A DNA stretch of 55,470 nucleotides from Lingula anatina (taxonomy: Eukaryota; Brachiopoda; Lingulata; Lingulida; Lingulidae). Below the pieces are notes generated by a model that saw only the letters and a program-made list of their open reading frames with translations, searched no databases and was not told where the DNA came from. Location of the stretch: the NCBI RefSeq assembly GCF_001039355.2, contig NW_019773731.1, positions 1 through 55,470 on the forward strand, read 5' to 3'. Shown here piece after piece: positions 33,139 through 44,322 of this stretch. The translations under genes and the position numbers were made by a program. Positions within the stretch are counted from its first letter, which is position 1, and every line of letters starts with the position of its first letter.

Positions 33139-34799
33139 CAGACTTGACATTCAATGTGGAATATTTCAATTTGGAAGGTATGCCTATAAGTAAAATGCAT
33201 TCTTTTTTCAAAAAACACCTATTTCATATAAGATATGTGAATGGAGAAGTGTGTAGTCAGGTGTGTCGGTTCCAATTAACTGAATACCAGGTTTGTTGCG
33301 CTGCTGCATTGTGTAATATGCAGTGATTTAATTGGGTAGTGTTCCTTTGGGCAGGTCAAAGCTTGGCTTTGGCAAAGCATGGTTCTGTCAAAAAAGTATC
33401 CATATGTCGGCAACTGCTGCATAGAAGAATCTGAATTTTTGCATGCAAGTGGTCGGTTTTGCAAGGTGTAAAATGAGCTATGCAGTGCTCTGCAATTTTG
33501 TTAATCTGTGGCAGAATGGCGCGAAAAAGTCAGACATTGCCAGATAGATAATTGCGCCAAACGAAACGGTCCGCACAGTTTTATAGAGTAATGCCCAGAC
33601 TGATGTACCTAAACAGAGGCCACACCCAATGAATTGAAATCTTACCACCAGGGTACAGGACCCACTGTCTGTCGGGATATGCTGTTGCAACTAAACAAAC
33701 ACCACCCAGTCCGTTCAGAATGAGGGTTAGATTGTCACCAAAACGCATTTTTCAAGGCCCTTAGCTAACACCCATCTGGTTTAAGCTGGTTAGAACACCA
33801 GTCGACCTCAGGGGAACCCACTGTAAACAGCAAAACACCGTTCAATGTTTCTCTAATGAATTGGGGACTTTCACCGTTTCTGAGTTGAACACTGAAACCT
33901 CGTGGCTTTCCTTATTGAGGTCAGATTTCACCTGCACCGCTCAACCAGTCGAAACAGAGTTTCCAGACGTCCAGAAGAAGCCAACGACTAAGCGTGTGCC
34001 GCGTCTAAAGTGACCAAGGTCATTAACCGCGTCAGTAATTGGAGTGGATACCACATTGGTGCCAAAACACCAATGATGGTCATCCACGAAAACCTGAACC
34101 AGATCAAATAAAGGAATAATCTGGGAACCACTTGACTATCATTCGATAGGGGTCACCTTAGGAACAATTTTAGGTTGCACGGTGAAATTACCGGTACAAA
34201 CAAAGCACTTTTAATAACAATTACTTACAGAACCAAGGGAATGAGCAGCTACCTTGGTAATCAAAATCGCCAAATTTGAACCACACAGACAATATGTGGG
34301 TAGGCCATTACTCGCCGAATCAATGGCCTACATGTCCTACAACAAAACTGGACCAAATTGGACAGATTTTGACCGATGCCTGGAATGTTATTCCAGATTG
34401 AACTCTAAAAACCTAACCCAAGGAATGCCTTGCCACTTGAGAGCGATGGTAGCAGACAGAAGAGGTCAAGCGTAACAGCGACCATTACTGTGCCTAGACA
34501 CTGACATGGGGGTTCTTTGTGAGGCGTGTAACTCTTTTACAGAAAACAATTTGGAAAATATGGAGATCCAAAATATCTCTTTTAATTGTTGTCGTATGAC
34601 ATGGAATAGGCAATGTGTTTTTGTTTGCTTCTCTGGCGAATTCCATTAATGAACTGATGTCACAATGACATCAAAGATATAATTAAAAGTTATTAAAACA
34701 CGATTTTAATCCTTATTTTTATTTATCAGTCAGCAAAATAGGAAAAAACTGATAAAAAATGATTTGGAAAAAATTATTCCATATTAAATGTCAAGTCTG
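33139..34799. mobile_element. 1.66-kb TA-flanked DNA transposon, degenerate
   Basis: Terminal inverted repeats start CAGACTTGACATT and extend about 25 bp with two mismatches (left TCAATGTGGAATA, right TTAATATGGAATA). TA flanks both ends (33137-33138, 34800-34801). Unit 3 at 48886 keeps the uninterrupted target (GGATTGTACTATTCACTC), so this is an insertion into unit 1. Size, TIR and TA target fit Tc1/mariner-type elements. The interior has only short stop-broken frames. One frame at about 34254-34475 ends in HLRAMVADRRGQ, weakly like transposase C-termini; that assignment is tentative. Confidence 0.8.
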
Positions 34800-35275
34800 T
34801 AGTATTTACTCATCATAATACCTACCCTGTAATATTTCGGGTACCTACGTTTTTTTTAAATAATTTTTTTCATTTTCAGTTTTCATTTATTTCATAATTC
34901 AATTGATATATTACAATAATTCTAATTATATATCTATTAGTTCAGTTTCATTTGTACTTCCGCCTTTCTTTTTTCTTTCTACTTTTTTTTTTTTTGTTTT
35001 GTGTTTGGTCTTATTACTGCACTCATTTTCATCCTATAGTAATTTTTGTTACATACGCATAATAAAGAGGCTTATTTGGTTCTCTATAAAAATTGAAGAC
35101 ATTGCATGACTTTTCTTTCATGTGTCGGCACTTGTCTTGATTATTTTAACATCAACTTGCATACCTTACATTGCATGTACTTAAATATGGCTTTTTGATA
35201 TGGTTACCTCCATTACCAAATCTTCATCTTTTATCTGATGTATTTCATTTCTTTATTTTCATATCTTGGTCTTAG

Positions 35276-37174
35276 GAGCCATGTCTCTGTCCAAGATCCT
35301 TACGGAAGATTTCCTTACATGCAGCATATGTCATGAAAAGTTCAAAGACCCTAAAGTCCTCAGCTGTGCCCATACGTTTTGCCAGCATTGCCTCCAAGAC
35401 CATTTGGACAGAAATTGTCAAGGTCAGCCTCGCTTCCCTTGTCCTATCTGTAGACGTCACTGTGTCCTCCCTGGAGGCGGTGTAAGTGGTTTACAAACAA
35501 ATCACCTTCTGCTCAGCATATCACACACACATGGTCAAGTAGAACAAGCCAAGGCTGCCAAGAAATGCAAGATATGTTGCATGAAAAATGTCTCCAACCC
35601 ACCAACGGCAACAAAACGATGTTTGGACTGTGAGGAAAGCATGTGTGGAGATTGTTCTTCGGATCATGTGCTTCATAACTTCAGTCGTGACCACAAGCTG
35701 TTTCCTGTCGACCAGTTTGACAGCGACGAATACGTGACAGAGCTGCGTGCCCGGCAAAAATTCCTGTGTGACCACAACAACAAAGACCCCGTAGAAATCT
35801 ACTGTCCAGTGTGTAAACAGTTCATCTGTGTCGGTTGTATGGTTTTAGAACACCAATGGCTGCCTTAGAATCAACACTGCTGCCAACAAACGCAAGGAGA
35901 AACTAGAACTCTGCGTGAAGCCCATCGAGAATAAAAGTCTACGGTACGATCACTTTAAAACAGCAGCTGAAGACCAGAAATTATCAGTAGAAATGGGAAG
36001 AAAGAAGGCAAAGGGTCAAGTAAACAAGCAATTGGAGCAAGTTATTAAGATGGCCCGTCAACGTGCCAATGATCTCCTGGGAGAAATAGATGCCATGTCA
36101 AATGCCAAATTAGACATTTTAAATGGTTTAATTGCAACTGCTACCGCCGAGCAAAACCAACTGAAAGACGCTGTAGACTTCTCGAGGAAACTCATTAACC
36201 ATGGCAACGATATAGATGTCCTCCAAATGGCCTCGGCCTGTGAGCAAAGCAGTCACAGCGTCCAGACTCTCGACATCCCGACCCTGCCCGCAGCCATGAC
36301 CCAGCTACAGCTTAGCACTAACGACAAGGAGGAGTGCGTTGCTTATATCAACAGCTGCCTTGGAAACGTAGTTCCCGCCGTGAGTGGAAGACTAGTGACA
36401 TCATTCAAAGTAGAACTGACCAAGTCTCCTCTGGAGTTTATCAGTCACGTGGCCACTGATGCAAACGGTGATTTTCTTACTGGTATATTTTGTAATAAGG
36501 ACAATTCACGGAATAGAATTCACATCTACGATTCCACTTTTGTCCATCAGGGCACAATTCCAAACCCAAGAGCAGCAGAAAATGACGCCTTTGCTGGTAT
36601 TGCCATTGATGATGACGATAACATCGTCACTAGATGTCAGGTGTCAAATGAAATCATTATCTACTCCAAGAAAGGAGACCGCGTGAGAACATTCCACAGT
36701 GAATCACTTGAAGCAGTAGCGGTCAACAGCAAGGGTCACTATGTAATGGCAGGTAGCAGTACTCTAACTGTGCACCACAAGGAGGGCAAGGTCCTGCAGA
36801 CAACACCAGACCCAGAGGGTAAATATTTCAAATACATCCACTGTAACGTCAATGATGACGTCATCGTCAAAGGAGATGATCACATCCGTGTATACGATTC
36901 CACTCTCCAGCTTAAATACAGATATGGTACCCAGGGTGACGGAGACGGGCAGGTGAAAGATCCGTGCGGCGCATGCTGTTTGGATAATGGAGACATCATT
37001 CTAACAGACTTCAACAACCATCGTCTTCACCTCGTGTCACTAGATGGGAAATTCAAAAAGTTTCTTTTAACCAAAGAAAATGGACTTGATGGTCCGAAAG
37101 ATGTTGCAATAAATCGTCTTGGACAACTGGTAGTTGGAGAAAATAAAGGCCAAATTAAATTCTTCGAATTATGA
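35276..37174 (+). pseudogene. TRIM-NHL copy 1, broken by a 5-bp deletion
   Basis: The coding exon follows an acceptor (GGTCTTAG|GAGCC) and starts at ATG 35281. The RING has C-x2-C, C-x-H, C-x2-C and C-x2-C ligands (TCSICHEKF, CAHTFCQHC, CPICRR). B-box 1-like (KCKICCMKN...) and B-box 2 (LCDHNNKDPVEIYCPVC) follow. At about 35851-35860 the sequence CACCAATGGCTGCC replaces CACCAGGGTCACGATTGCC of copy 3. This deletes 5 bp and the last zinc-binding His of B-box 2, and puts a stop at 35866. The coiled coil and NHL-type beta-propeller region stay open from 35915 to the TGAGTG-like end at 37174. AATAAA is at 37300. Loss looks recent. A restart product without RING, or a sequence error, remains possible. 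Confidence 0.82.
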
Positions 37175-37299
37175 GTGACTGTTAAGCTTACAATGGCCTC
37201 CAAATATATGTTTGTGAATACAGACTATTGATTATTAGATAACATATAAAATGGCCATGTAAACACCTTATAGCTCTTACGTCACTTGCGTTTTGTTTC

Positions 37300-37305
37300 A
37301 ATAAA
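37300..37305 (+). terminator. Polyadenylation signal of TRIM copy 1
   Basis: AATAAA in TTTCAATAAAGAACT, 126 bp after the stop. It is conserved at 51372-51377 behind copy 3. Confidence 0.6.
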
Positions 37306-38191
37306 GAACTTTCAGCAAACTTCTTGTATATAAAGACGAGAATTGTTTGCTGTGACTCAGCATCATGGAATTTGAAGTATTTATGTATCACGTGTATTTT
37401 AATTTACAAATATTACGCATTGTAAATATGCTCTTTCAAGCAAATTCTGTGATTCTTAGAAATGAAAACTGAGGAGTACATGTAGGTTTTATATACGTGT
37501 GTATATTACTAGGGGAGTACAGGATAAATAGTATTAATCGTGTCTCGAATATGGTTAGTTGTGAACTACGGAACCTGATATAAAATATTGCAAACACCAA
37601 CCGACAAACATCAATTCTAATCTGGATTTTATTTAGTATTCATTAATTCTCCGACACAGCTTCGTAACAGTTCCGTCTGCTTTCCCGTTTAAAAAGATTG
37701 TTTTCCAATCAAAATGACAAAATGTTTTTTTTTTGTATTATATTATTAATAATAAATTGTGATCGAAACACATACCTGCGAGGACGGTCAATCTTTTATT
37801 TTGAATTATATATGTTATTCATTGAAGAATGTTATTTACTTTGGTATGTTTTGTTTCATTAAACTCTCTGTAATTTTTTTGCATCGGGTTGTGACCCTAC
37901 CATCATGGTGCTCACGAAAATTTTGTAACCCTCAAAGTTAATTCTCGGCCGTACTCTGCATAACGTCTGGAATATTTTACTGCAATGTGTTTTTGTTTCT
38001 TATGTTTTTGAAGTGTGACCCCGGTACGTGCGCTGCAGTGCAAATGCGGCGAGTGGAAAACAAGTTGAATTACATTTACTACCTTCAGTGATTATAGATT
38101 CACATGCCATTCTGTAGGGAAAATCCAAGTACACAAATGTTGACTTTATTTTCCTTGCAACCGCGGAATAACTTACATGTGCCCCCAAGGT

Positions 38192-39295
38192 TCACGCAAC
38201 TCTAGTTCGTGACTGCAGTTTTGAACTATCTGTTTTTCCAAAATCATCCAAAACACTCCAAAATTTAAAGTCAGGTGCCTTGTGAATAGCCAACGGCATT
38301 GAGAGAAGACAAGAATCCTTCTTTAATTCTGGAGGTACTGTCAACCAAAAGTTTGGATTGTGGACAAGCTCGATGTCGTTTTCGTGCGCCAGCGTGGCCA
38401 GGTACACATCTTCAATGAAGAGATGTTTCCAAAACGAGGCTGAATGGAGGACACTGATGACTTGGAATGAGGCTACTGTAGCAAACCCTGACAGGACAGC
38501 CGGATATTTATTTCCACTGTACTGCCTAAATGACTGGTAATATTTTTGTGTTAGAATTCGAAAAGGAGAACTCCCCTTCGGGTACAAATAGCCTGTGAAT
38601 AACGTTTCCGTCTTGAATTTTGGAAGATCCTTCAAGTATCTAATAATCTCCCGGTAATTTGCGATAACATCGTGCCTGCACCTTAAGACAAATTTTACAC
38701 CTGCGCAGTAATCAATGGCCCATCGCATGGCCAATAGTGTCTTTAGAGTGAAATTCTTGTAGGTGTCGTAAAATGTCATTTTGATGATATCTCTGTGTAC
38801 AGAATTTTCTGCTAATATCCTACGTTCCACGTCTGAATCATTTGTTTGACCGACGACAAATACAGTTTTTATTTTTTCTCCAAGAACGTCTTTAACGCTC
38901 CCACTCGTCTTTCGGTACATATCCCTGGTGACAAAATCACGAGGATCGGACATAACTAGCACAAGGAGAAACACGTCGTCTGTATTCCTGCAGGGGCTGT
39001 TTATAATGTACCTGTATCTTTTAATATGATACCAAAGTTCAGAATCATTTTTCTTTAGTTCACATACAATCTCTGGCACCATACAATCCCCAAGACTAAT
39101 TTGTTGACTGTCCTCTTTAAATAATTCTCCTGCATGCCTCCTGATGAGATTTTCAGAAGATTCCATCTGTCTGTTTCCACCTTCATCTTTGTTTTGGACG
39201 GAGATATCGCCAGTCCTGGTGCAGTTCCAAAGAAAATATATCGCCAGAATATTGATAGTCACTAATAATAAGCAGATGCCCGATCTGGTCTTCAT
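38192..39295 (-). CDS. GT31-like (beta-1,3-glycosyltransferase) protein, copy 1, 367 residues
   Basis: Type II membrane protein: MKTRSG, then a membrane segment at about 7-23. The catalytic-domain marks of the beta-1,3-galactosyltransferase family are RDMYRKTSGSV (124-134, the R-x3-R-x-T motif), VFVVGQTND, DIIKMTFYDTYKNFTLKT (169-186), RWAIDYC and the distal IEDVYLA (294-300). The usual DxD metal site (DDD in VLKxDDD) is here CRHD (206-209), keeping only the last Asp. The reaction would be transfer from a UDP-sugar in the Golgi, but the missing acidic residues make activity uncertain. It is convergent with TRIM copy 1, with about 1 kb between them. The reading frame is intact, so the gene may still be used. 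Confidence 0.86.
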   Translation of the reverse strand: MKTRSGICLLLVTINILAIYFLWNCTRTGDISVQNKDEGGNRQMESSENLIRRHAGELFKEDSQQISLGDCMVPEIVCELKKNDSELWYHIKRYRYIINSPCRNTDDVFLLVLVMSDPRDFVTRDMYRKTSGSVKDVLGEKIKTVFVVGQTNDSDVERRILAENSVHRDIIKMTFYDTYKNFTLKTLLAMRWAIDYCAGVKFVLRCRHDVIANYREIIRYLKDLPKFKTETLFTGYLYPKGSSPFRILTQKYYQSFRQYSGNKYPAVLSGFATVASFQVISVLHSASFWKHLFIEDVYLATLAHENDIELVHNPNFWLTVPPELKKDSCLLSMPLAIHKAPDFKFWSVLDDFGKTDSSKLQSRTRVA

Positions 39296-39335
39296 TTCAC
39301 TGTTTGCTTTGCCCTATATCTCACCAGCTGTTCTG

Positions 39336-39342
39336 TTATATA
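39336..39342 (-). promoter_or_regulatory. TATA box of GT31-like copy 1
   Basis: TATATAA on the minus strand, about 41 bp upstream of the start codon. It is conserved at 45532-45539 in copy 2, which supports the chosen MKTRSG start. The 5' untranslated region must be very short. Confidence 0.6.
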
Positions 39343-39790
39343 CTACAGACTACATGTACAAGTGTAGTATGTTAATTCCGTTTTTATAATCCCTACTTTT
39401 ATAATGGGGAGCACTGCCCGATATTCAAACACTCACAATTTCGAGTGCTGAGGTTCACTGTAATTTAAATTAACACAGTGGACGTGGATGATTTACAGCC
39501 TGGTGTTCGCGGTTCGCGCTATATTTTATTCCTTATGTGGGTAATTGTCAAAGCAAAGACGACACTATTATATATTAATAAACAGGTGTATTCATGTGAA
39601 GATAAGGATCTCAACGAGAAGAAGTAATAAATGTAAAATATTCCTGTGCTCAATGTATTATTATTATAAATGCAATTCAAGGTACAGCGTATGATAGAAG
39701 TACTAGTATAAACAAAACAAAATGATAACACAACATCTCTCAACATTTTTTTCGTTTAATTTTTTTTTCGTAAACCGTTTTGTAGGCAAA

Positions 39791-39864
39791 GCCTGATAGT
39801 TCAGTTGGTTATAACGTCGTACAAATAACGCAATGTCCTGGCTTCATGCCCCAGTGGGGCCATT
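39791..39864 (+). pseudogene. tRNA-Ile-like sequence, unit 1 copy
   Basis: GCCTGATAGTTCAGTTGGTT resembles a tRNA A box and D arm. It is followed by CGTCGTACAAATAACGC in the anticodon-arm position and GGCTTCATGCC at the B-box position. It is more decayed in the anticodon arm than the unit 2 copy (GTGCTAATAACGC). It may be an old tRNA pseudogene or a tRNA-derived short element carried along in the duplication. Confidence 0.55.
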
Positions 39865-41921
39865 CTCCTTTTATTGTTATTTGTTGTCTGATTTTCTTTT
39901 TGTGAACAACTGCTCGATTCTCATTGTTCGGGGTCTGTTTAACAAGTGCTTAATGCATATTCGGTTACTTGGACGAAAAATTGCAACAACTGTGAATTGC
40001 AAATTGGATATGCATGCACATTGCGGTAGCCCATGCGACTCCGATAATTGACGAAAATTTGGCCAATTTTTTAAAATGAAGGATAGAGGTATAACCGTAA
40101 ACACACATTTAGGACTAGCTGAGTAAAACTAAAGGCGGGCCTTACTTTCCGAAAACCCCAATTTGTAGACTCGCTGCTTTAGATGAGGCAAGAAATCACA
40201 ATGGCGGTTTTTGTAATCGCTAAAACAATCACACACTTAAGTTTCCCGATTAAGGTGTCTCTTGATTGTGTATTGATGAAAAAAAAAAACATAAGTTGCA
40301 TACGCATTTTACTTAGTTATCTGTCCAATAATTCAAACGACAGTTGGTGCCAATATACCTAGTGCAAACTGCCGTATAGTCCTGATGCTTGAGCAAATGT
40401 GCATCAGGCACTCATCAACCAGCACTGAACCATGGTGAGTCAACCCCACTCCGACAACACGCAAAGCATGGAGAAGTGTACAGCAGGGTTGCTTAACGAA
40501 AAAAACGGCGAATAAAAGCAAGAAATTGGGCATGTGGTTCCCTTTTGACATTCTAAAACAAATAACAGCCACACTCACCTGAAATATTTGACCGTTTGAC
40601 CCCAGTTGACCCTATGAGAAATGACATATATGTAGAATTCAAACCAAATTTCGATTCACAGAGGATCTTTTTCCCGCAGAGAAAGAGCGGTCTTCTCGAA
40701 CTGCCCACACCCCTTGCCTACATTGTACATGTATATGTAATCCAGGCAAGATTGAATCAAGGCAGACTTTTAATCCTTATAGACCACGATCAGCTGTAGA
40801 CCAAGAGATAATGCATTAGAAGAGATAATGCGCAAGTTGTGGAATATATTGCTGTTGTTGAGAGGTGATTGTGGTAGTTGATATGTAATTGCGGTTGTTG
40901 AGACACCCAGGGTTCCTATACTAATTCCTACACTGATCCTTATACTGATTTCTGTAAACCAGAAAGTTCAACATGTAACACATACATAAATCCGACAAGA
41001 TATTCATTTAAAGGTTTGTTCGTCTACATTAATACTAGCCACGGTGGGCGAATGTATGGATGTTTCCTCTCAAATTCATCTCTAATATCAAAGTACATGT
41101 ACGGTTATTTAATCAAAACTGCAACATTAAGGGGAAGGCCCAGTACTGTACGTTATGTACACGCTGCATTTAATCTATGTTATACACTCCTGCTACCATA
41201 TCAGTACAACTGAATTCAGTCAGATAACAGCGATAAAATATGTCACCATGTTTGTATTGTACATAGAAATAACCCAAAAAATTGCTGATTAAGATGTAGT
41301 TTGAAGTCTCCTTGAACACTGAACGCCTCACCTGACCAGGTGTACGTGTCAAGAGAGACAGCACATCTAATGGCGACTGGGGGCGTGTACCTGTCACAAA
41401 AAGAAATATAACTAGAGAAAGTAGGGGTAAATCCCACTCCTAATATATCGTAATACATCATATGGGGAATATAATTCTGATAATTGTCTGATAATGTACT
41501 GGGATGATGCTTGCTACAGTTTGTGTCTCTGTAGGGTGGTAAAAATATAACACATTGTTACCGAGTTAGGATTGTATTATTCACTCATCATCATACCTAC
41601 TCGGTGATATTTCGGCTACATCATTTTTTTTAGAATTTATTCCATTTTGGTTCTTCTTTTATATCATAATTCACTGGATAGCTTACAATTATGTTTAATT
41701 GCATATCTATTCTAATAGTTTCCTTTTCACTTCCGTCTTTGACATCTTTTTATTATTAATTATTTTGGTTTGTGTTCGTTCTAACTTTTCGTTTAAATTA
41801 CGGGAATTGTCTTTAAAACATTAAGTTGGATGTCTTTCTTTGTTTATATTACGGGACTTTTCATTTAAACATTGTTGCATGTCTTTCTCTTCTTTATTTT
41901 TAGATATTGTCCTTAAGAGCC

Positions 41922-43590
41922 ATGTCTCTTTCTAAGATTTTAACGAAAGATTTCTTAACGTGCAGCATATGCCATGAAAATTTCAAAGACCCTAAGGGCC
42001 TCAGCTGTGGGCATTCTTTTTGTTACCATTGCCTCTAAGACCATTTGGATAGAAACTTCCAAGGTCAGCCTCGCTTCACTTGTCCTACCTGCAGACGTCA
42101 GCGTGATCTCCCTAAAGACGGTGTAATTGGTTTACAAACAAATCATCTTCTGGTCAGCATATCACACATACAGGGTCAAGTATAAGAAGCGAAAGCTGCC
42201 AAGAAATGCAGAATATGTCTCCTGAAAAATGACCGCAATCCACCAATGGCAACAAAACGATGTTTTGACTGTGAGGAAAGTATGTGTGGAGATTGTTCTA
42301 CAGAACATGTACTTCATAAGTTCAGTCGTGACCACAAGCTGTTTCCTTGTCGACCAGTTTGACAACGACGAATACGTGACAGAGCTGCGTGCCCGGCAAA
42401 ACGTCCTGTGTGACCACAACAACAAAGACCCCGTAGAAATCTACTGCCCTGTGTGTGAAAAGTTCATCTGCGCCACGTGTATGTTTTTAGATCACCAGGG
42501 TCATGATTGCCTTAGAATCAATACTGCTGCCAACAAACGCAAGAAGAAACTAGAACTCCGCGTGAAGCCCATCGAGAAGAAAAGTCTATGGTACGATAAC
42601 TTTAAAACAGCTGCTGAAGACCAGAAATTATCATTAGAAGCGGGAAGAAAGAATGCAAAGAGACAAGTAAACAAGCTGTTGGAGCAAGTTATTAAGTTGG
42701 CCCGACAACGTGCCTATGATCTTCTGGAAGAAATAGATGCCATGTCAAATGCCAAATTAGACGTTTTAAATGGATTAATTGCAACTACTACCGCCGAACA
42801 AATCCAACTGAAAGACGTTGTAGACTTCTCGAGAAAACTCATTCACCATGGCAACGATATATATGTCCTCCAAATGGCCTCCGCCTGTGAGGAAAGCAGT
42901 GAGAGCGTCCAGACTCTCGACATCCCGACCCTGCCCGCAGCCATGACCCAGCTACAGCTTATCACCAAAGACGTGGAGGAGTGCGTTACCAGTATCAACA
43001 GTTGCCTTGGAAACGTGGTTCCCGCCATGAGTGGAAGACTGGTGACAACATTTAAAGTAGAACTGACCGAGTCTCCCGACGAGTTGATCAGTCACGTGTC
43101 CACTGATGCAAACGGTGATTTCCTTATTGGTATATTTTGTAATAAGGACAAGTCAAGGAATAGAATTCACATCTACGATTCAACATTTATCCTTCAGGGC
43201 ACAATTCCTAACCCCAGAGCAGCAGAAAAAGACGCCTTTGCTGGGATTGCCATTGATGATGACGGTAACATTGTCACTAGATGTGAGCTATCAAATGAAA
43301 TCATTGTCTACACCAAGAAAGGAGACCACGTGAGAACATTCTACAGTGAGTCACCTCATGCAGTAGCGGTCAACAGCAAGGGTCATTATGTAGTGGCAGG
43401 CCTCAGTACTCTGACTGTGCATCACAAGGAGGGCGAGTTCCTTCAGACCCAAACACCAGACCCAAAGAATAAACATATCAAACACATCCACTGTAACGTC
43501 AATGATTATGTAATCGTCAAAGGAGATGATCACATCCGTGTATACGATTCCACTCTCCAGCCTGAATACATATATGGTACATGTACAGTA
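41922..43590 (+). pseudogene. TRIM-NHL copy 2, decayed and C-terminally truncated
   Basis: The start MSLSKILTKDFLTCSICHENF is recognisable. A TAA at 42036-42038 stops the RING, a second in-frame stop lies near 42183 (CAAGTATAAGAA), and one extra T at about 42346 (TTTCCTTGTCGACC versus TTTCCTGTCGACC) shifts the frame. B-box 2 through most NHL repeats is open (42360-43580). After YGTC the sequence departs from copy 3, and about 200-250 bp coding the final repeats is gone. Several zinc ligands have also changed (CGHSFCYHC is kept, but NFQGQ replaces NCQGQ). It is clearly non-functional as a RING ligase. Confidence 0.9.
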
Positions 43591-44322
43591 CCTGTATTCA
43601 AGCTATATATATATATTTGTAAATACAGGCCGTTCTTTTAATATTTGATTGCATATTTTATGACCAGCATGCCACTGGGAACACGAGCGTTTGATTTTAC
43701 CTGGTGGCATACAAGGACGAGAATTTTTAGCTATGACCTATCAACAGTTATATCACAGAATATGGAGCATTCGTGTGTATTTTATTTTGCAAACATTAAC
43801 CGTTACCTGGACATAGACTCTTTTTCAATAAAAAAACTGTGATTCCCAGAAAGGAGAACTGAGGTGTATATTTTACTCATGTACATGTATGTATGTATGT
43901 AGTGGGTCTCCGATGAGAAATGGATAGCACTCAAATACAGCAAGTAAATTTAAAAATACTGCAAACGCCACCCGACAAACATTATAATCTGTATAATATT
44001 TAGTATTCAATAATCTTCCTTGCAGCCTCACAACAGTATCGTCTGCTTTTTCGAATGAAATTATTTTCTTAATAATGAAATTGGTTCAGTACACATATTA
44101 GTGAAGACTCAAGTCGTATGTTTTGAATTATTTAGTATCTTACAACAGTGTGTTTCTGTATCTTTTGTTGTTTTTTTTTTAAGTGCCCATCCTCTGTACG
44201 TGCGGCGAATGAAAAAAAGCAGTTGAAATACATTTTTTACCTGTGGTTTCACAAGCTCTTCTGTAGGGAAAATCCATGCACAGAAATGAATACTTTAATT
44301 TTCCCTGTAACCGTGATATAAC

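Larger units (their letters stand above)
32463..40845. repeat. Segmental duplication unit 1
   Basis: It begins with the block GATTGTGGTAGT...GAGACACCCAGGGTTCCT, shared with 40866 and 48244. It continues through a conserved leader (32690-33140 and 34800-35275), a TRIM gene (35281-37174), a GT31-like gene (38192-39295) and a tail with a tRNA-like segment (39791). It is about 8.4 kb long, of which 1.66 kb is a later insertion. Similarity to unit 2 is high throughout coding and non-coding parts. Confidence 0.85.
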
